Notes: a model not told the origin generated them from the letters alone. 64,000 bases of DNA from Chitinophagaceae bacterium (GCA_016786845.1 JAEUVB010000013.1:1-64000); one strand, 5' to 3'; shown: positions 1-9,844, counted from the stretch's first letter. A program made the numbers and translations.

Positions 1-243
1 ATCCGTTTCAAAGGGTAGGCAGAGGACTAATGCGGGGAATAAGTCTTTAGCTTTCCGGGGTGTTTAGTTCACCTCTGCTTTCCTTTGGAAAAATTAGTAT
101 AAATTATTTAAAAAGCAAAGTAACGGCGGGGTGTTCCGCCGTGGCGGACACCCTGCGGTTCATGATACGCGATTGAACTTCTGTCTTTGTTAATTCTCTT
201 ATATTTGAAAAATACCCTTGTCGGAAATCCCATTTCAAAAATC
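1..243. other. Non-coding left edge with a GC-rich hairpin
   Basis: No credible gene is visible here. A strong imperfect hairpin lies at 129-153: gggtgttccgcc (129-140) pairs with ggcggacaccc (143-153) with one bulged base and a two-base loop. It has no T-tract on either side, so it does not look like a classical terminator. The local GC content is well above that of the flanking AT-rich sequence, which suggests a repetitive intergenic element or a remnant of one. Confidence 0.4.
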
Positions 244-522
244 TAGTCATACATTAAAATTCCGTATGTCGCAGAATGCAACAAAATAGTGCTACGAAAC
301 GAAGGACGTTTCGCAGAACAGGTAATAAATTCATATCCAATGTTGCATATATTATCCATGAATGATGTTAATTTTAATAGGCCTAAATGGAACAAATCAT
401 TACAATGGAAGAACAGATAAATATGGATTTGATATAGACCGAAGTCAAGACACCGCAGGGTTGCTCAGAGCAGCAAACCCCGCGGGGAAGTTCTCCGGTA
501 ATGGCGTCACCCTGCGAGGAAA
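244..522. repeat. Tandem repeat copy 1 (about 279 bp)
   Basis: This is the first of two head-to-tail copies of a unit of about 279 bp. I count only about five substitutions and one single-base indel against copy 2 after the first few bases. Each copy holds a short perfect inverted repeat (cgaaacg at 295-301, cgtttcg at 307-313) and a GC-rich 3' part containing ccccgcgggg. The short reading frames inside are frameshifted between copies by the indel and match no family I recognise, so I treat the unit as non-coding. Confidence 0.8.
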
Positions 523-802
523 TAGTCTTACCTTAAAATTCCGTATGTCGCAGAATGCGACAAAATAGTGCTACGAAACGAAGGACGTTTCGCAGAACAG
601 GTATTAAATTCATATCCAATGTTGCATATATTATCCATGAATGATGTTAATTTTAATAGGCCTAAATGGAACAAATCATTACAATGGAAGAACAGATAAA
701 TATGGATTTTGATATAGACCGTAGTCAAGACACCGAAGGGTTGCTCAGAGCAGCAAACCCCGCGGGGAAGTTCTCCGGTAATGGCGTCACACTGCGAGGA
801 AA
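523..802. repeat. Tandem repeat copy 2 (about 279 bp)
   Basis: Second copy of the tandem unit, directly abutting copy 1. The internal inverted repeat recurs at 574-580 and 586-592. One extra T in the ATGGATTTT tract near 709 changes the reading frame relative to copy 1, which argues against a conserved protein. Similarity ends near 802-805, after which the sequence becomes the 3' flank of the minus-strand gene that ends at 856. Confidence 0.8.
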
Positions 803-855
803 TAAAAGGTTAGTGGTTGTTCCATTATGGAAATGTATTCCACGGACATAAACCC

Positions 856-2274
856 CTACTTCACCAGTATCACATCGCCCTTCACCTCTTGAAATCTTTT
901 GCCATAGGGTTTGTAGCGACAATAATAAAAATAGGTAGAGAGGTCGTTTTGTCCACCATCCCAGGCCTTATCGAGTGAAGTGCTGTGAAAGAGCAGATTG
1001 CCATAACGATTAAAAATTTTCAAATCGAAGACTTCTACTTTAGCGGGATCGGCGCAGATGGGTTTAAACACATCGTTGCGGGTATCGGCATTGGGTGAGA
1101 AGGCATTGGGGAAAAAGACGATGGGTGTATCGACGATGGGGACAGGAGGCAGGATAGTACCATATTCTCCGGTGTTGGAGGTGCCGCAAAGATTGATGGC
1201 CGGGAGGGTTGGGTCTATGGGGGTGAATTCGGTTCTCTTTATGTTAGTTTGATTCAGCCAAATAGAACCACCATTGCTATAACCGGTTGCATACAATTGA
1301 CCATCTGATTTGATGATATAACTAAATGTTTCACCGGCCATGATATCATTCACGTCATCTGCAACCTTTACAGGTTTAGAGATATCTACGTTACTGGGCA
1401 AACCGCACTGACCCATATTGTTCCCTTTATAGGCATAACATTCATGATTTTCGGTGAGTATAAAAAAATGGGAACCGTCATTACATCCTGAGATGGCAAC
1501 TACATGATCAATGCCGGATACCGGTTGCGGGATGGTCATATGATTCCAATGCCATAGATGACCCGCTGAGTCTAATGCCAAATTACCATTTGCAGTTGCC
1601 TTGATGTCTACTATGAATGCATTGATATCAATTTTTACAGGCGTTGTATATTTATTGCCATTATACATACCGGCAACCCACATACTACCATTCTTCAATA
1701 GAACTGTCGTAGAATAATACCCTTGTGCTGTGCGTACTGCATTATTTATATTTAGCATCTTATGTGGAATCCAAGTAAAGCTGTTATAATTTTGTCCATT
1801 CCCAAATTCTCCGGTTGAATTTTCGCCTACACTCCAAACCGTACCATCATTTTTGACAAATGCTGAATTATAAACACCGGCATCTACGAATAACACGTCA
1901 TCCAGTACTTTAACCGGCAACGTGCAATTTAGGTTGGATAGACCAAGACCCCATACCCAACCTGTACCATCATCTTTAATTGCGCCCATTACATATCCTG
2001 TCGAATAATATTTTACATGCGACATATTACTTACTTGTGTTGGCTTTTCAACGGAAATAAAAGACCCATTGCCTAATTGTCCAAAATTATTTGCTCCCCA
2101 AGCATACAACTGTTTATCCTCACCACATATAGTATAGGCCGAATAAGAGCCCACGGTATAATTGTAAGGTTTGTACCACAGGCGGCCGCCGAAGCCATCG
2201 CCGACCATGGAGTTTTGTGCCTGAAGCGCAAGAGAAAAAAGTATACAACTGAGTAATGCGAAATAGGTTTTCAT
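856..2274 (-). CDS. RCC1-like propeller protein with T9SS type B sorting domain
   Basis: This 472-residue secreted protein starts with a clear signal peptide ending LALQAQ. Residues of about 40-370 hold degenerate RCC1-like repeats of the kind YAWGANNFGQLGNG and GTVWSVGENSTGEFGNG, which in this family fold as a beta-propeller. The last 85 or so residues are a gliding-motility-associated (type B) C-terminal sorting domain: FFPNAFSPNADTRNDVF, then FNRYGNLLFHS, ending GDVILVK. By family knowledge the protein crosses the outer membrane through the T9SS. Its ligand or enzymatic role is not evident. It is monocistronic or the last gene after the LVIVD gene; the gap to that gene is 158 bp. Confidence 0.85.
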   Translation of the reverse strand: MKTYFALLSCILFSLALQAQNSMVGDGFGGRLWYKPYNYTVGSYSAYTICGEDKQLYAWGANNFGQLGNGSFISVEKPTQVSNMSHVKYYSTGYVMGAIKDDGTGWVWGLGLSNLNCTLPVKVLDDVLFVDAGVYNSAFVKNDGTVWSVGENSTGEFGNGQNYNSFTWIPHKMLNINNAVRTAQGYYSTTVLLKNGSMWVAGMYNGNKYTTPVKIDINAFIVDIKATANGNLALDSAGHLWHWNHMTIPQPVSGIDHVVAISGCNDGSHFFILTENHECYAYKGNNMGQCGLPSNVDISKPVKVADDVNDIMAGETFSYIIKSDGQLYATGYSNGGSIWLNQTNIKRTEFTPIDPTLPAINLCGTSNTGEYGTILPPVPIVDTPIVFFPNAFSPNADTRNDVFKPICADPAKVEVFDLKIFNRYGNLLFHSTSLDKAWDGGQNDLSTYFYYCRYKPYGKRFQEVKGDVILVK

Positions 2275-2432
2275 AGAATAACGATTTAGTGTAAGTGGTT
2301 GACGAAGCTCAAACAGATTGTGTGAGCGGTCATCATCGCATACCGTTGTGATCTGACATAATTAAGGTCAAGCACAATAATGTGCAGGTCATTCTTGGGA
2401 ACAGATACCTTTACTAGGGGCAAACCGGATGA

Positions 2433-3854
2433 CTATTCTTTGATGAATTTACGTCTGTAGGTAGCATCATCTGTATCTACAACTACAACATAAAATCCTG
2501 CAGGAAGTTGTTGAATAGAAAAATGAAGAGCAGTATGGCGGGCCATCATTTTACCGGTCATGTCGAAGATTTTGATTTCTTTTACCACATCATCTTTCAT
2601 CATCACACTAAGCTCATTGGATGACGGATTAGGAAAAATTTCAAGATGAGCATGCTTGGCTTCGATGAAAGAAATACCGGTAGCCACACAATTTTTTTGC
2701 ACTATTTTATAACCCGTATAATTCGAATACGGAGGTGCGGCTATAGACCAGATATAAGCAGCGGCTATTTGTTGGTTTAAAAAATCCAATCCCCAGGTGC
2801 CATAGTCGTCAGTAGTGGCTCCATAGGTTTCGCAAGTGACGGGAGAGGAAGGATTACTGACATCAATAGCCACAAGATCCGACTTACCTGCGGAGGTATA
2901 AACTTTCTGACAAACTGAATCGTAAGCAATCTCATTGGCATGACCATTTGAGGCGGCCCATACATTTAAATCATTGGTGGTGTCGGCCCATGCAGAAGGA
3001 TGCCACCATCCAAGTTGAGTGATATTACCCGGGTCGGTAATATCGAGAATTTCCATACCATAGTAGTCGAGTGTTACATATGCATGTTGGTGATGTATGG
3101 TAATGTTGTTATAGGCAGTTGCTTTATTGATGAGGGGTGCATAACAATATTGATTCATTTGTACCGGTGTATTGACATTGGATATATCGATGATGCGCAG
3201 CCCTCCTCTATCGTAACAAACATATGCGTAATTGTCTTTGAGGGCGATACCCCGAGCATTATACATCGAAGTGAGTCCTACATTCGCGTGCGGAAAGTTA
3301 TTGGCTAAAGGAAGTGCACCACTGAGTTGAATATTATTCTTATCAGAAATATTGAGAATGATGAGACCATTTTGATTGGCGGCCAGATAAGCATATACGC
3401 CGCGGGTGATTACGGCACCGGCACCGCCGGTAAGACCGGGATGGGTATAAACATCTGTCACTACCGGGGCCGATGGGTTACTGACATTGATGATTGCCAG
3501 TCCGGCCATTTCACTTGTATTCCAAATATTACCCAATACGACATAGAGCCAAATACTGTCTTGAAATAAATTGATGGCATCGAGATTGCCCAGAGATGAT
3601 TTAGGAACAGATGCCATCAAGGCAGGGGTACCGGATGTATTTTGGTCGTAAATTTTAACACCTCCGCTCACGGTGGCTAAATAAGTATATGGCCGGTTGA
3701 GCTTATCTAACTCCGGACTGGTAGCGATACCGAATGCGGGATTGGTAAAGAGGGAATCGGTGGGTAAGAGGGAGGTCCAGCCCGGGCATTGTGCGTAGCT
3801 ATTTGGGCTGATGGCCAGAAGAATCAACAGACCTAAAAGATTCAAGTAGTTCAT
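2433..3854 (-). CDS. LVIVD-repeat propeller protein with T9SS type A sorting domain
   Basis: A secreted protein of 473 residues if started at the ATG at 3854, which places a standard signal peptide (MNYLNLLGLL...NSYAQ) at the N-terminus; the frame is open 19 codons further upstream but that extension would bury the signal. The body has at least four LVIVD-type propeller repeats (for example AYVCYDRGGLRIIDIS and AYVTLDYYGMEILDIT). The C-terminal 75 residues are a type A sorting domain (LEIFPNPSSNELSV ... IFDMTGKMM ... LPAGFYVVVV). Such proteins are exported and often anchored at the cell surface by the T9SS. The substrate is unknown. Confidence 0.85.
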   Translation of the reverse strand: MNYLNLLGLLILLAISPNSYAQCPGWTSLLPTDSLFTNPAFGIATSPELDKLNRPYTYLATVSGGVKIYDQNTSGTPALMASVPKSSLGNLDAINLFQDSIWLYVVLGNIWNTSEMAGLAIINVSNPSAPVVTDVYTHPGLTGGAGAVITRGVYAYLAANQNGLIILNISDKNNIQLSGALPLANNFPHANVGLTSMYNARGIALKDNYAYVCYDRGGLRIIDISNVNTPVQMNQYCYAPLINKATAYNNITIHHQHAYVTLDYYGMEILDITDPGNITQLGWWHPSAWADTTNDLNVWAASNGHANEIAYDSVCQKVYTSAGKSDLVAIDVSNPSSPVTCETYGATTDDYGTWGLDFLNQQIAAAYIWSIAAPPYSNYTGYKIVQKNCVATGISFIEAKHAHLEIFPNPSSNELSVMMKDDVVKEIKIFDMTGKMMARHTALHFSIQQLPAGFYVVVVDTDDATYRRKFIKE

Positions 3855-4060
3855 ATCGTAGAATTTGACCCAGTGCATACCGAATGACAATTTACAGTAA
3901 ATATCACCCAAAGCGTTACCCCTGCATGTTCATCAAACTTTGGGAAAATTCTGTTGACAATAAAGATAACCGATGATCTTGACGTCGCCAAATGAGCAAA
4001 GCAAAAAATCTTCATCTGAGCCTCGGGAGCGGTAATTCGCCGGCAGAAGCAAGCGCGACC

Positions 4061-4831
4061 TTACCGATCCAGCCACTTCTTGAACTCCGGGCTTTTCAGG
4101 CGGCTCATATCGATATCCAACTTTTGATTGGGCTCCTTGAGTCGTATGATCAGTTTTGAATTTTCGACCGGTTTAACACTTTGAATGGCATCAATATTGA
4201 GGATACATTGGCGGTTGGCTCTGTAAAATTTCATCGGATCGAGTAATTCTTCCACTTCATCGAGTGAATTGTAATCGATCATGTAGCGATCACCTGAATG
4301 GAGGTAAACATAATTTAGGGTTTCCTTCACGAAGCAGGCAATTTCAGACGTATTGACGGGGACCCATTGATTTCGGATGCTCACTATAAATTTTTCCTTG
4401 TATCTGGAATTTTTATTGGGGTTAGCCAATTGGCGGATCAGTTCGGTGATATCCGGATTTTGAACTGAAGCATGTTGCACGATGGCTCTGCATTTATCCA
4501 AAGCCCTGGACAGATCCGATTCATTGACCGGCTTCAACAAATAGTCTATGCCATTGACTTTAAACGCATTGAGGGCATATTCATCGTAAGCGGTTGTAAA
4601 GATGATGGGGCATGACAATTTAAAATCGTTAAACAAATCAAAGCTGACGCCATCACTCAGTTGGATATCCATAAAAAAAAGATCCGGCTCGGCATGTTCA
4701 CCCAACCATTTTCTGGCGGTCTTCAAACTCGGTAGTACCGTGATCACTTTGACATCGGGAGCTACTTTTTTTAATTTGCCTTTCAGTACATCGGCAATAA
4801 TTTCTTCGTCTTCGAGTATAACTGCGTTCAT
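4061..4831 (-). CDS. LytTR-family response regulator
   Basis: A 256-residue cytoplasmic response regulator of the LytR/AlgR type. The receiver domain covers about residues 1-120, with the acidic pair at E7-D8, the phosphoacceptor D55 in FFMDIQLSD, and the conserved lysine in DYLLKPV. Residues of about 150-255 form a LytTR DNA-binding domain (FIVSIRNQWVPVNTSEIACF, then FYRANRQCILNI). It is the second gene of an operon: its start lies only 10 bp after the stop of the sensor kinase gene. The kinase is the expected phosphodonor. Confidence 0.93.
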   Translation of the reverse strand: MNAVILEDEEIIADVLKGKLKKVAPDVKVITVLPSLKTARKWLGEHAEPDLFFMDIQLSDGVSFDLFNDFKLSCPIIFTTAYDEYALNAFKVNGIDYLLKPVNESDLSRALDKCRAIVQHASVQNPDITELIRQLANPNKNSRYKEKFIVSIRNQWVPVNTSEIACFVKETLNYVYLHSGDRYMIDYNSLDEVEELLDPMKFYRANRQCILNIDAIQSVKPVENSKLIIRLKEPNQKLDIDMSRLKSPEFKKWLDR

Positions 4832-4841
4832 GTTGAATAAA

Positions 4842-7800
4842 TTAAATCAGCGGTATTTTAATTGAAAATTGGGTGGTCGATTCTTCTATGAGAATTGGTT
4901 TATCGGTCAGGTAAGCATACAGCGTCATAAGTTTTTTCAAACCTTGTTTATTGGAAGTTTCGACATAGCTTTTTCTTTGTAAATTGTTTGATACGACCAG
5001 ATAATCGTTCTCCAAATAGATATCAATCACCAGCGGTGAATCGGCATCAATCATATTATGCTTAATCGCATTCTCGATTAAATTCTGAAGGGTTACCGGG
5101 GCTATTCGGTAATGATCTATCCCGGATGAATGTTGCAGGTTGATGATTAAGCCATTTTTAAATCTTGTTTTTTGCAAATGAATAAAGAGTTCCGCAAAGC
5201 GAATTTCTTCTTTGAGTGTAACCGTTTCCTGATCACCGTGTTGAAGGATATAGCGGTATATGCCCGACATTTTTTCCAGAAATTCGGCTGCGAGGTCCTG
5301 ATTGGTATAGATCAGGCCGGAAAGAGAGGTGAGTGAATTAAATAAAAAATGCGGATTGAGTTGTTGTTTAAGACTGTCATACATTACTACAGCCTTTTCT
5401 TTTTCCGACGCTTGTGCACGACTCTCCATTTCATACAAAGCGTCTCTTTGTTTTAAGCGATAGCGGTAGAGGTAGAATATGATCAGGGAAACGGTGAATA
5501 GCAGTAAAGCGAGAAAACCATTTGATTTATAGAAGGGCGTATTGATCTTAATATAGAGTATACGTTCAGCAGATTGCCAGTTCGTATTTCTTCCTTTAGC
5601 CCTCACCCTGAAGATATAGTTACCGGCTCTCAGGTTATTGTATTTTGCTTCTGCAATTTCTGAGCTATGTATCCACGTTTCATCACTTCCTTCCAGTTGA
5701 TATTCAAATTCATGGGTAAATATATTGGGATTGATGAGCAGGCCAAATTTGAAATGAATTGAATTTTGATCCGGTTCCAAGGTCAGATTTGTCAAGTGTT
5801 CCGGGAAATAATCTTTTCCTGAAATACTGATCACGCTGAACTGTGGCATGGTGTTCTTAGGAATGATATTGAGGTTATTCGGATAGAATTCAAACACATC
5901 ATTGTTGACATTCCCCATAACCACACTGTCTGAGCGTAGGGTGAGACAATTATAGTAATATGTATTTCTTTCGGAATAAGGAATAGAAAAACTGGCGAAG
6001 CTGTTTCGTTTCACATTCAGGATGGAGAATCGATTGAAATAAGCCATCCAAACATTTCCATGATGATCGGCTTTCATGGCATGAAGATGATTATCCATCA
6101 GTCCATCCATATCGTTCCAAAAAGCTCTTGTTTTTGTTTTGGGAGAATAGCAATAGATCCCGTAACCTTTATTGATGACCCACAAATTGCCATCCGCATC
6201 CATATCCGCCGAATGGAAATAACCGCCCTTTTCCAATAATTCATTTTTAACTAAATTGATCAAATTGATCTGACCCTTTTCAGTGAGTTGTGCAATATAA
6301 TCAGCCCCGGTAGTGGCATGGAATCCATACTGAGGATTCCAAAACATATTCATGTAAGCCACTTTCGATTTTAAATCATCGTTTAATCTCTCATTGGATG
6401 CCCAATAGCCGGTTCGTTTAATCGGGTTGTAAACCAATAGCCGGTTGCCGTTGCCTAAATACATTAATGAATCATTCGCGGGCAGGACATCAGTGAATGG
6501 TATCTGATTCAAATCCTTAGGTAAAATATCGAATGGCACAAATCGCTTCTTTTCCGGGATCAATGTCCACGTTCCATTAAATGTAGAGATCATCAATTGC
6601 CCTTTATAAAACCTTATAGCATTCCAATTCTGAGGTTTATATCCCCATCGGTTGGGAATGGCATTCAGCTGCGAATACAACATATACCGGCCACTTTGAG
6701 GGTAGTAATGAATGAGCCATTGTTTATTTGTGGCTATCCACCAGGTATGATCTTTCGGGTCCTCCTCAGTCAGGTAAATGGCGCAAGAATCCAGCGCAGG
6801 AATTTTTTGAGGCAGGTTATTGGGTTTAAATACATTTTGACCCGGATTACACATAGACAGACCATTCATGGTTCCCAGCCAAACAGTTCCATTGTCATCT
6901 TCCAGCGCGGCCCAAATAAAATTGGAAGCAATACTGTATAGCAACTTATCCTGACCGGAGAGGATCACTACTTTGTTGTGATTCATGCGGTCGATGACGA
7001 CGGGATCACTTCTCCAGTTTCCAAACCAAATCCGATGGGCATGGTCTTCAAGAATTGCAGACCCTGAACCTATATTCGGAATAGACCACAGAGATATTGA
7101 ATCGGTCACCTTTTGGGTATTGGGGTCAAAGCAAATCAGTTGGTGATGGGTATTGTCACTCATCCACATTTGTCCAAAAGGCGATTGTGCGAGCGCTGAA
7201 ACTCTTCGGTTTGCAAAAAGCGGTTGACCATTTCCATTTTTACTGTTTGTAAGGATATTTGTTTCATACTGATAATGCATGAGGCCCACTCCGGTTGCCA
7301 GCCATAATGCATGGTTTTTCTCGTCGAGCAACATGTGATTTTTAGCGAGCCAATACCATGCCGTGGAATCTTTATCGCGAGTGAGTTGTATCATCACCTG
7401 AAATTTCTTTCGCACGGTATCCAACTTATATAGCTGTACCGCTGAAGCCGCAAAAACATTTCCGACCTGATCACATTTAAGATTGTAAACCGACTTATGC
7501 AAAGCCTCTGAAGAGATCACATAGTTTGTAAACTGATTGAGCGAGGGGTTATACTTAAAAATACCGTTATCCGTTCCTCCCCAAATATTTCCATGACTAT
7601 CCTCTGCTAAACAATTGACTGAATTATTGGGCAGGGTATTTTGTTGCTTGCTTCGTTGATAATTATAAAAATGAGCTCCGTCAAATCGATTCAATCCGTT
7701 TTGTGTGCCTATCCATAAAATACCTTTCCGGTCCTTCAGCAGACTAAATACAAAATTATTTTTCAGACCACGCTTTTCGTTATAATTCTGAAAAATAAAT

Positions 7801-7871
7801 TGATCGTCCTGAGCAAAAATATTAAAGTGGCTGAGGAGGATAGCGATACATATGATATAGAGATGCTTCAC
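4842..7871 (-). CDS. Propeller/Y_Y_Y sensor histidine kinase, LytS type
   Basis: A sensor kinase of about 1009 residues. After a signal peptide (HLYIICIAILL...FAQ) come two-component-regulator propeller repeats (GILWIGTQNGLNRFDG, GNIWGGTDNGIFKYN), then a Y_Y_Y domain near residues 700-770 (YNNLRAGNYIFRVRAKG). A transmembrane helix lies near 785-806 and a His_kinase (LytS-like) module near 835-900, with the phosphoacceptor histidine in LNPHFLFNSL. A HATPase domain follows (LQNLIENAIKHN). The start has no ATG: TTG at 7874 is followed directly by GTG at 7871, and I chose the GTG. The periplasmic part resembles that of glycan-sensing regulators, but no polysaccharide-utilisation genes are nearby, so the ligand is open. 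Confidence 0.92.
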   Translation of the reverse strand: MKHLYIICIAILLSHFNIFAQDDQFIFQNYNEKRGLKNNFVFSLLKDRKGILWIGTQNGLNRFDGAHFYNYQRSKQQNTLPNNSVNCLAEDSHGNIWGGTDNGIFKYNPSLNQFTNYVISSEALHKSVYNLKCDQVGNVFAASAVQLYKLDTVRKKFQVMIQLTRDKDSTAWYWLAKNHMLLDEKNHALWLATGVGLMHYQYETNILTNSKNGNGQPLFANRRVSALAQSPFGQMWMSDNTHHQLICFDPNTQKVTDSISLWSIPNIGSGSAILEDHAHRIWFGNWRSDPVVIDRMNHNKVVILSGQDKLLYSIASNFIWAALEDDNGTVWLGTMNGLSMCNPGQNVFKPNNLPQKIPALDSCAIYLTEEDPKDHTWWIATNKQWLIHYYPQSGRYMLYSQLNAIPNRWGYKPQNWNAIRFYKGQLMISTFNGTWTLIPEKKRFVPFDILPKDLNQIPFTDVLPANDSLMYLGNGNRLLVYNPIKRTGYWASNERLNDDLKSKVAYMNMFWNPQYGFHATTGADYIAQLTEKGQINLINLVKNELLEKGGYFHSADMDADGNLWVINKGYGIYCYSPKTKTRAFWNDMDGLMDNHLHAMKADHHGNVWMAYFNRFSILNVKRNSFASFSIPYSERNTYYYNCLTLRSDSVVMGNVNNDVFEFYPNNLNIIPKNTMPQFSVISISGKDYFPEHLTNLTLEPDQNSIHFKFGLLINPNIFTHEFEYQLEGSDETWIHSSEIAEAKYNNLRAGNYIFRVRAKGRNTNWQSAERILYIKINTPFYKSNGFLALLLFTVSLIIFYLYRYRLKQRDALYEMESRAQASEKEKAVVMYDSLKQQLNPHFLFNSLTSLSGLIYTNQDLAAEFLEKMSGIYRYILQHGDQETVTLKEEIRFAELFIHLQKTRFKNGLIINLQHSSGIDHYRIAPVTLQNLIENAIKHNMIDADSPLVIDIYLENDYLVVSNNLQRKSYVETSNKQGLKKLMTLYAYLTDKPILIEESTTQFSIKIPLI

Positions 7872-7918
7872 CAATGCGAAAAATACTGCAATGGATAAAA
7901 ATATGGCAATAAATCAAA

Positions 7919-7953
7919 CTGAAATGTCGAAATGTGATTCTGAAATGTCGAAA
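7919..7953. promoter_or_regulatory. Perfect direct repeats 21 bp apart, possible LytTR operator
   Basis: The 14-mer ctgaaatgtcgaaa occurs at 7919-7932 and again at 7940-7953, a spacing of exactly 21 bp or two helical turns, about 50-85 bp upstream of the kinase start. LytTR domains typically bind two direct repeats with this periodicity. A third partial copy (ttcgacattt) lies in the opposite orientation at 8063-8072. Autoregulation of the kinase-regulator operon is an inference. Confidence 0.5.
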
Positions 7954-8140
7954 ATCGGTCTTTAAATGTAAATGAAGTCTACCCCGTATAATGAACGGTT
8001 TCGCCGGCATATTTCTATCGGCTGACATATAAAATCCATATCCTTACAGTTCAACCCATTCATTCGACATTTGACTAAATGATTTTTTAAAAGCACAAGT
8101 TTGAAAATCAATTTTGCTGTTACACAATGAACCATATCTC

Positions 8141-8236
8141 ATGAGCAAAATCAAATCACCCTATACTCCATTTGATCTATTATATTTTTTAGTGGTTTTA
8201 TTGACACTTTTTATATTGATCATCCTGTTAAAATAA
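8141..8236 (+). CDS. Possible 31-residue single-pass membrane peptide
   Basis: A short reading frame in the 590-bp gap between the kinase and the next gene encodes 31 residues from ATG at 8141 to TAA at 8234-8236. The N-terminus is positively charged and polar (MSKIKSPYTPFD). It is followed by an uninterrupted hydrophobic helix (LLYFLVVLLTLFILIILL) and a terminal lysine. This is the classic layout of a small bacterial membrane protein. It is not recognised as a known family, and no good promoter or ribosome-binding site is visible. The rest of the 7875-8464 gap shows only the direct repeats described separately. Confidence 0.4.
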   Translation: MSKIKSPYTPFDLLYFLVVLLTLFILIILLK

Positions 8237-8464
8237 TTGGTCATATGGCCGACATATACGCATCATGATTTTACGTACACTTTTATACCGGAGGACGGAT
8301 TCTCATATTTTTAATTAATAGAATAATGCCATCAGTTTCTCCATCGCATTATACATTTCAAACCGGCGCAGGTGCAGTTCAAGCAACAAATTATTCATTT
8401 CGCAAACAGATAATTTTTAACCATTGATACCTCAAACAATTTTGCATTCTAAAATAATTAATAA

Positions 8465-9844
8465 ATGAAAAACATCTTAAACAAAACAAACATTCTACTG
8501 CTCTTACTAACCTTAACGGCTTCACTTGCAAACGCACAATGGTGGTTTGACCCATTGCAATATGGCGATGGCACAAAACGCATGACAGGTTACCGTCTGT
8601 CTGCCTGGGATTCAAATAACCTAAACTGGCAGGACGAGGATTCTTCTAACTATCAATACGGGTCGATCAACAAACCTATGCAGGTCCATCAATACGCATA
8701 TAATAATGCATGGTATGATAATATGATACACAAATATATTTACGACAATGCGCAACGTATCATAGAAAAAGTGGACAGTTCGTATACCACACCTCAAGTG
8801 AGTACTAAATATATTTATACTTATGATGTCAATGGGAGATTAATTACCAAAGTGAGACAGATTCTGAACACGGCAACCCTCACATGGACCAATTATACAC
8901 GCCAACAATATACCTATAGTGCAAGTGGTAAAGTCAGTCTAGAATTGACAGAATATGTCTCAAATGGAATTTGGACAAATTATGAAAGATTAATATACTA
9001 CCAAAATACAGCGGACAAAGATTCGTTGACACTGGGTCAAAAATGGAATCCGTCCGGCAGTGCATGGCTTACCACAGGTAAATCCTTTTATGCATACGAT
9101 GCCAATGGAAACCGGATTTCAATTTTAGAACAAAATTTCGATAATACCTTCATGGCTCTGGTCAATTACATGACCGAAATATATACATACGATGCACAAT
9201 CAAAAAAGACAAGCACCTTAAGAAAACTATGGAATGGCAATAACAATACCTGGAAGAATAATTACTTTGAAAGATACACCTATAATGTTCAAGGCCTGGA
9301 AGATTCTACAATTAGGGACAACTGGGATACCATTAGCAATAATTGGGTAAAATCACACATCAAAACATCGGCATATCAAACACAGGGATGGCTGATATCG
9401 AATACCTGGTATAATTGGAATACGGCTACTAATTCTTACGTCAATAGCAACCGGCATTTGTTTACTCATGATACCCATGGATATCTCAGTAATTTTCACA
9501 ATGAAATATTTAGCAGTAATTTATTATCGTGGCAACCTTACAGCAATGTCAATTTCTGGTATGAACCTAATGTCGCAACTGTGATTTCCGAAAGTGATAC
9601 TGAACAATTTGCACTAAGTGTTTATCCTGTACCCAGTGCAGATGGTTTTACCATCACCATGCCCAAGGAATATAAGAAGGCGAGCATTCGGGTTTTGGAC
9701 ATGACCGGCAAGCTGCATATATCGATGCCACAGTTGAAAAATTGTGCCGCTGTGCAATTGGGAGATCGCTTACCTGCCGGAAACTATTTGATTCAAACAG
9801 AATGCGATGGTAAGACTTATGTCAATCAAGTAGTTAAATATTAA
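8465..9844 (+). CDS. YD-like repeat secreted protein with T9SS type A sorting domain
   Basis: A 459-residue exported protein with signal peptide MKNILNKTNILLLLL...ANAQ. Residues of about 50-370 consist of repeats of roughly 45 residues that alternate tyrosine-rich strands (YIYTYDVNGRLITK, YAYDANGNRISI, YTYDAQSKKTS) with W/N-rich loops, similar to YD or RHS-type repeats. The last 80 residues form a type A sorting domain (LSVYPVPSADGFTITM ... VLDMTGKLHIS ... LPAGNYLIQTE). By family knowledge it is displayed or released through the T9SS. No toxin or catalytic tip follows the repeats, unlike true RHS proteins. Confidence 0.8.
   Translation: MKNILNKTNILLLLLTLTASLANAQWWFDPLQYGDGTKRMTGYRLSAWDSNNLNWQDEDSSNYQYGSINKPMQVHQYAYNNAWYDNMIHKYIYDNAQRIIEKVDSSYTTPQVSTKYIYTYDVNGRLITKVRQILNTATLTWTNYTRQQYTYSASGKVSLELTEYVSNGIWTNYERLIYYQNTADKDSLTLGQKWNPSGSAWLTTGKSFYAYDANGNRISILEQNFDNTFMALVNYMTEIYTYDAQSKKTSTLRKLWNGNNNTWKNNYFERYTYNVQGLEDSTIRDNWDTISNNWVKSHIKTSAYQTQGWLISNTWYNWNTATNSYVNSNRHLFTHDTHGYLSNFHNEIFSSNLLSWQPYSNVNFWYEPNVATVISESDTEQFALSVYPVPSADGFTITMPKEYKKASIRVLDMTGKLHISMPQLKNCAAVQLGDRLPAGNYLIQTECDGKTYVNQVVKY

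Noticed and set aside
362-851. Small proteins inside the 279-bp tandem repeat
   Set aside because: The two copies are frameshifted relative to each other by a single-base indel, and no family resemblance is seen.
8465-9844. RHS toxin
   Set aside because: The YD-like repeats lack the RHS core and a C-terminal toxin; the protein ends in a T9SS sorting domain.
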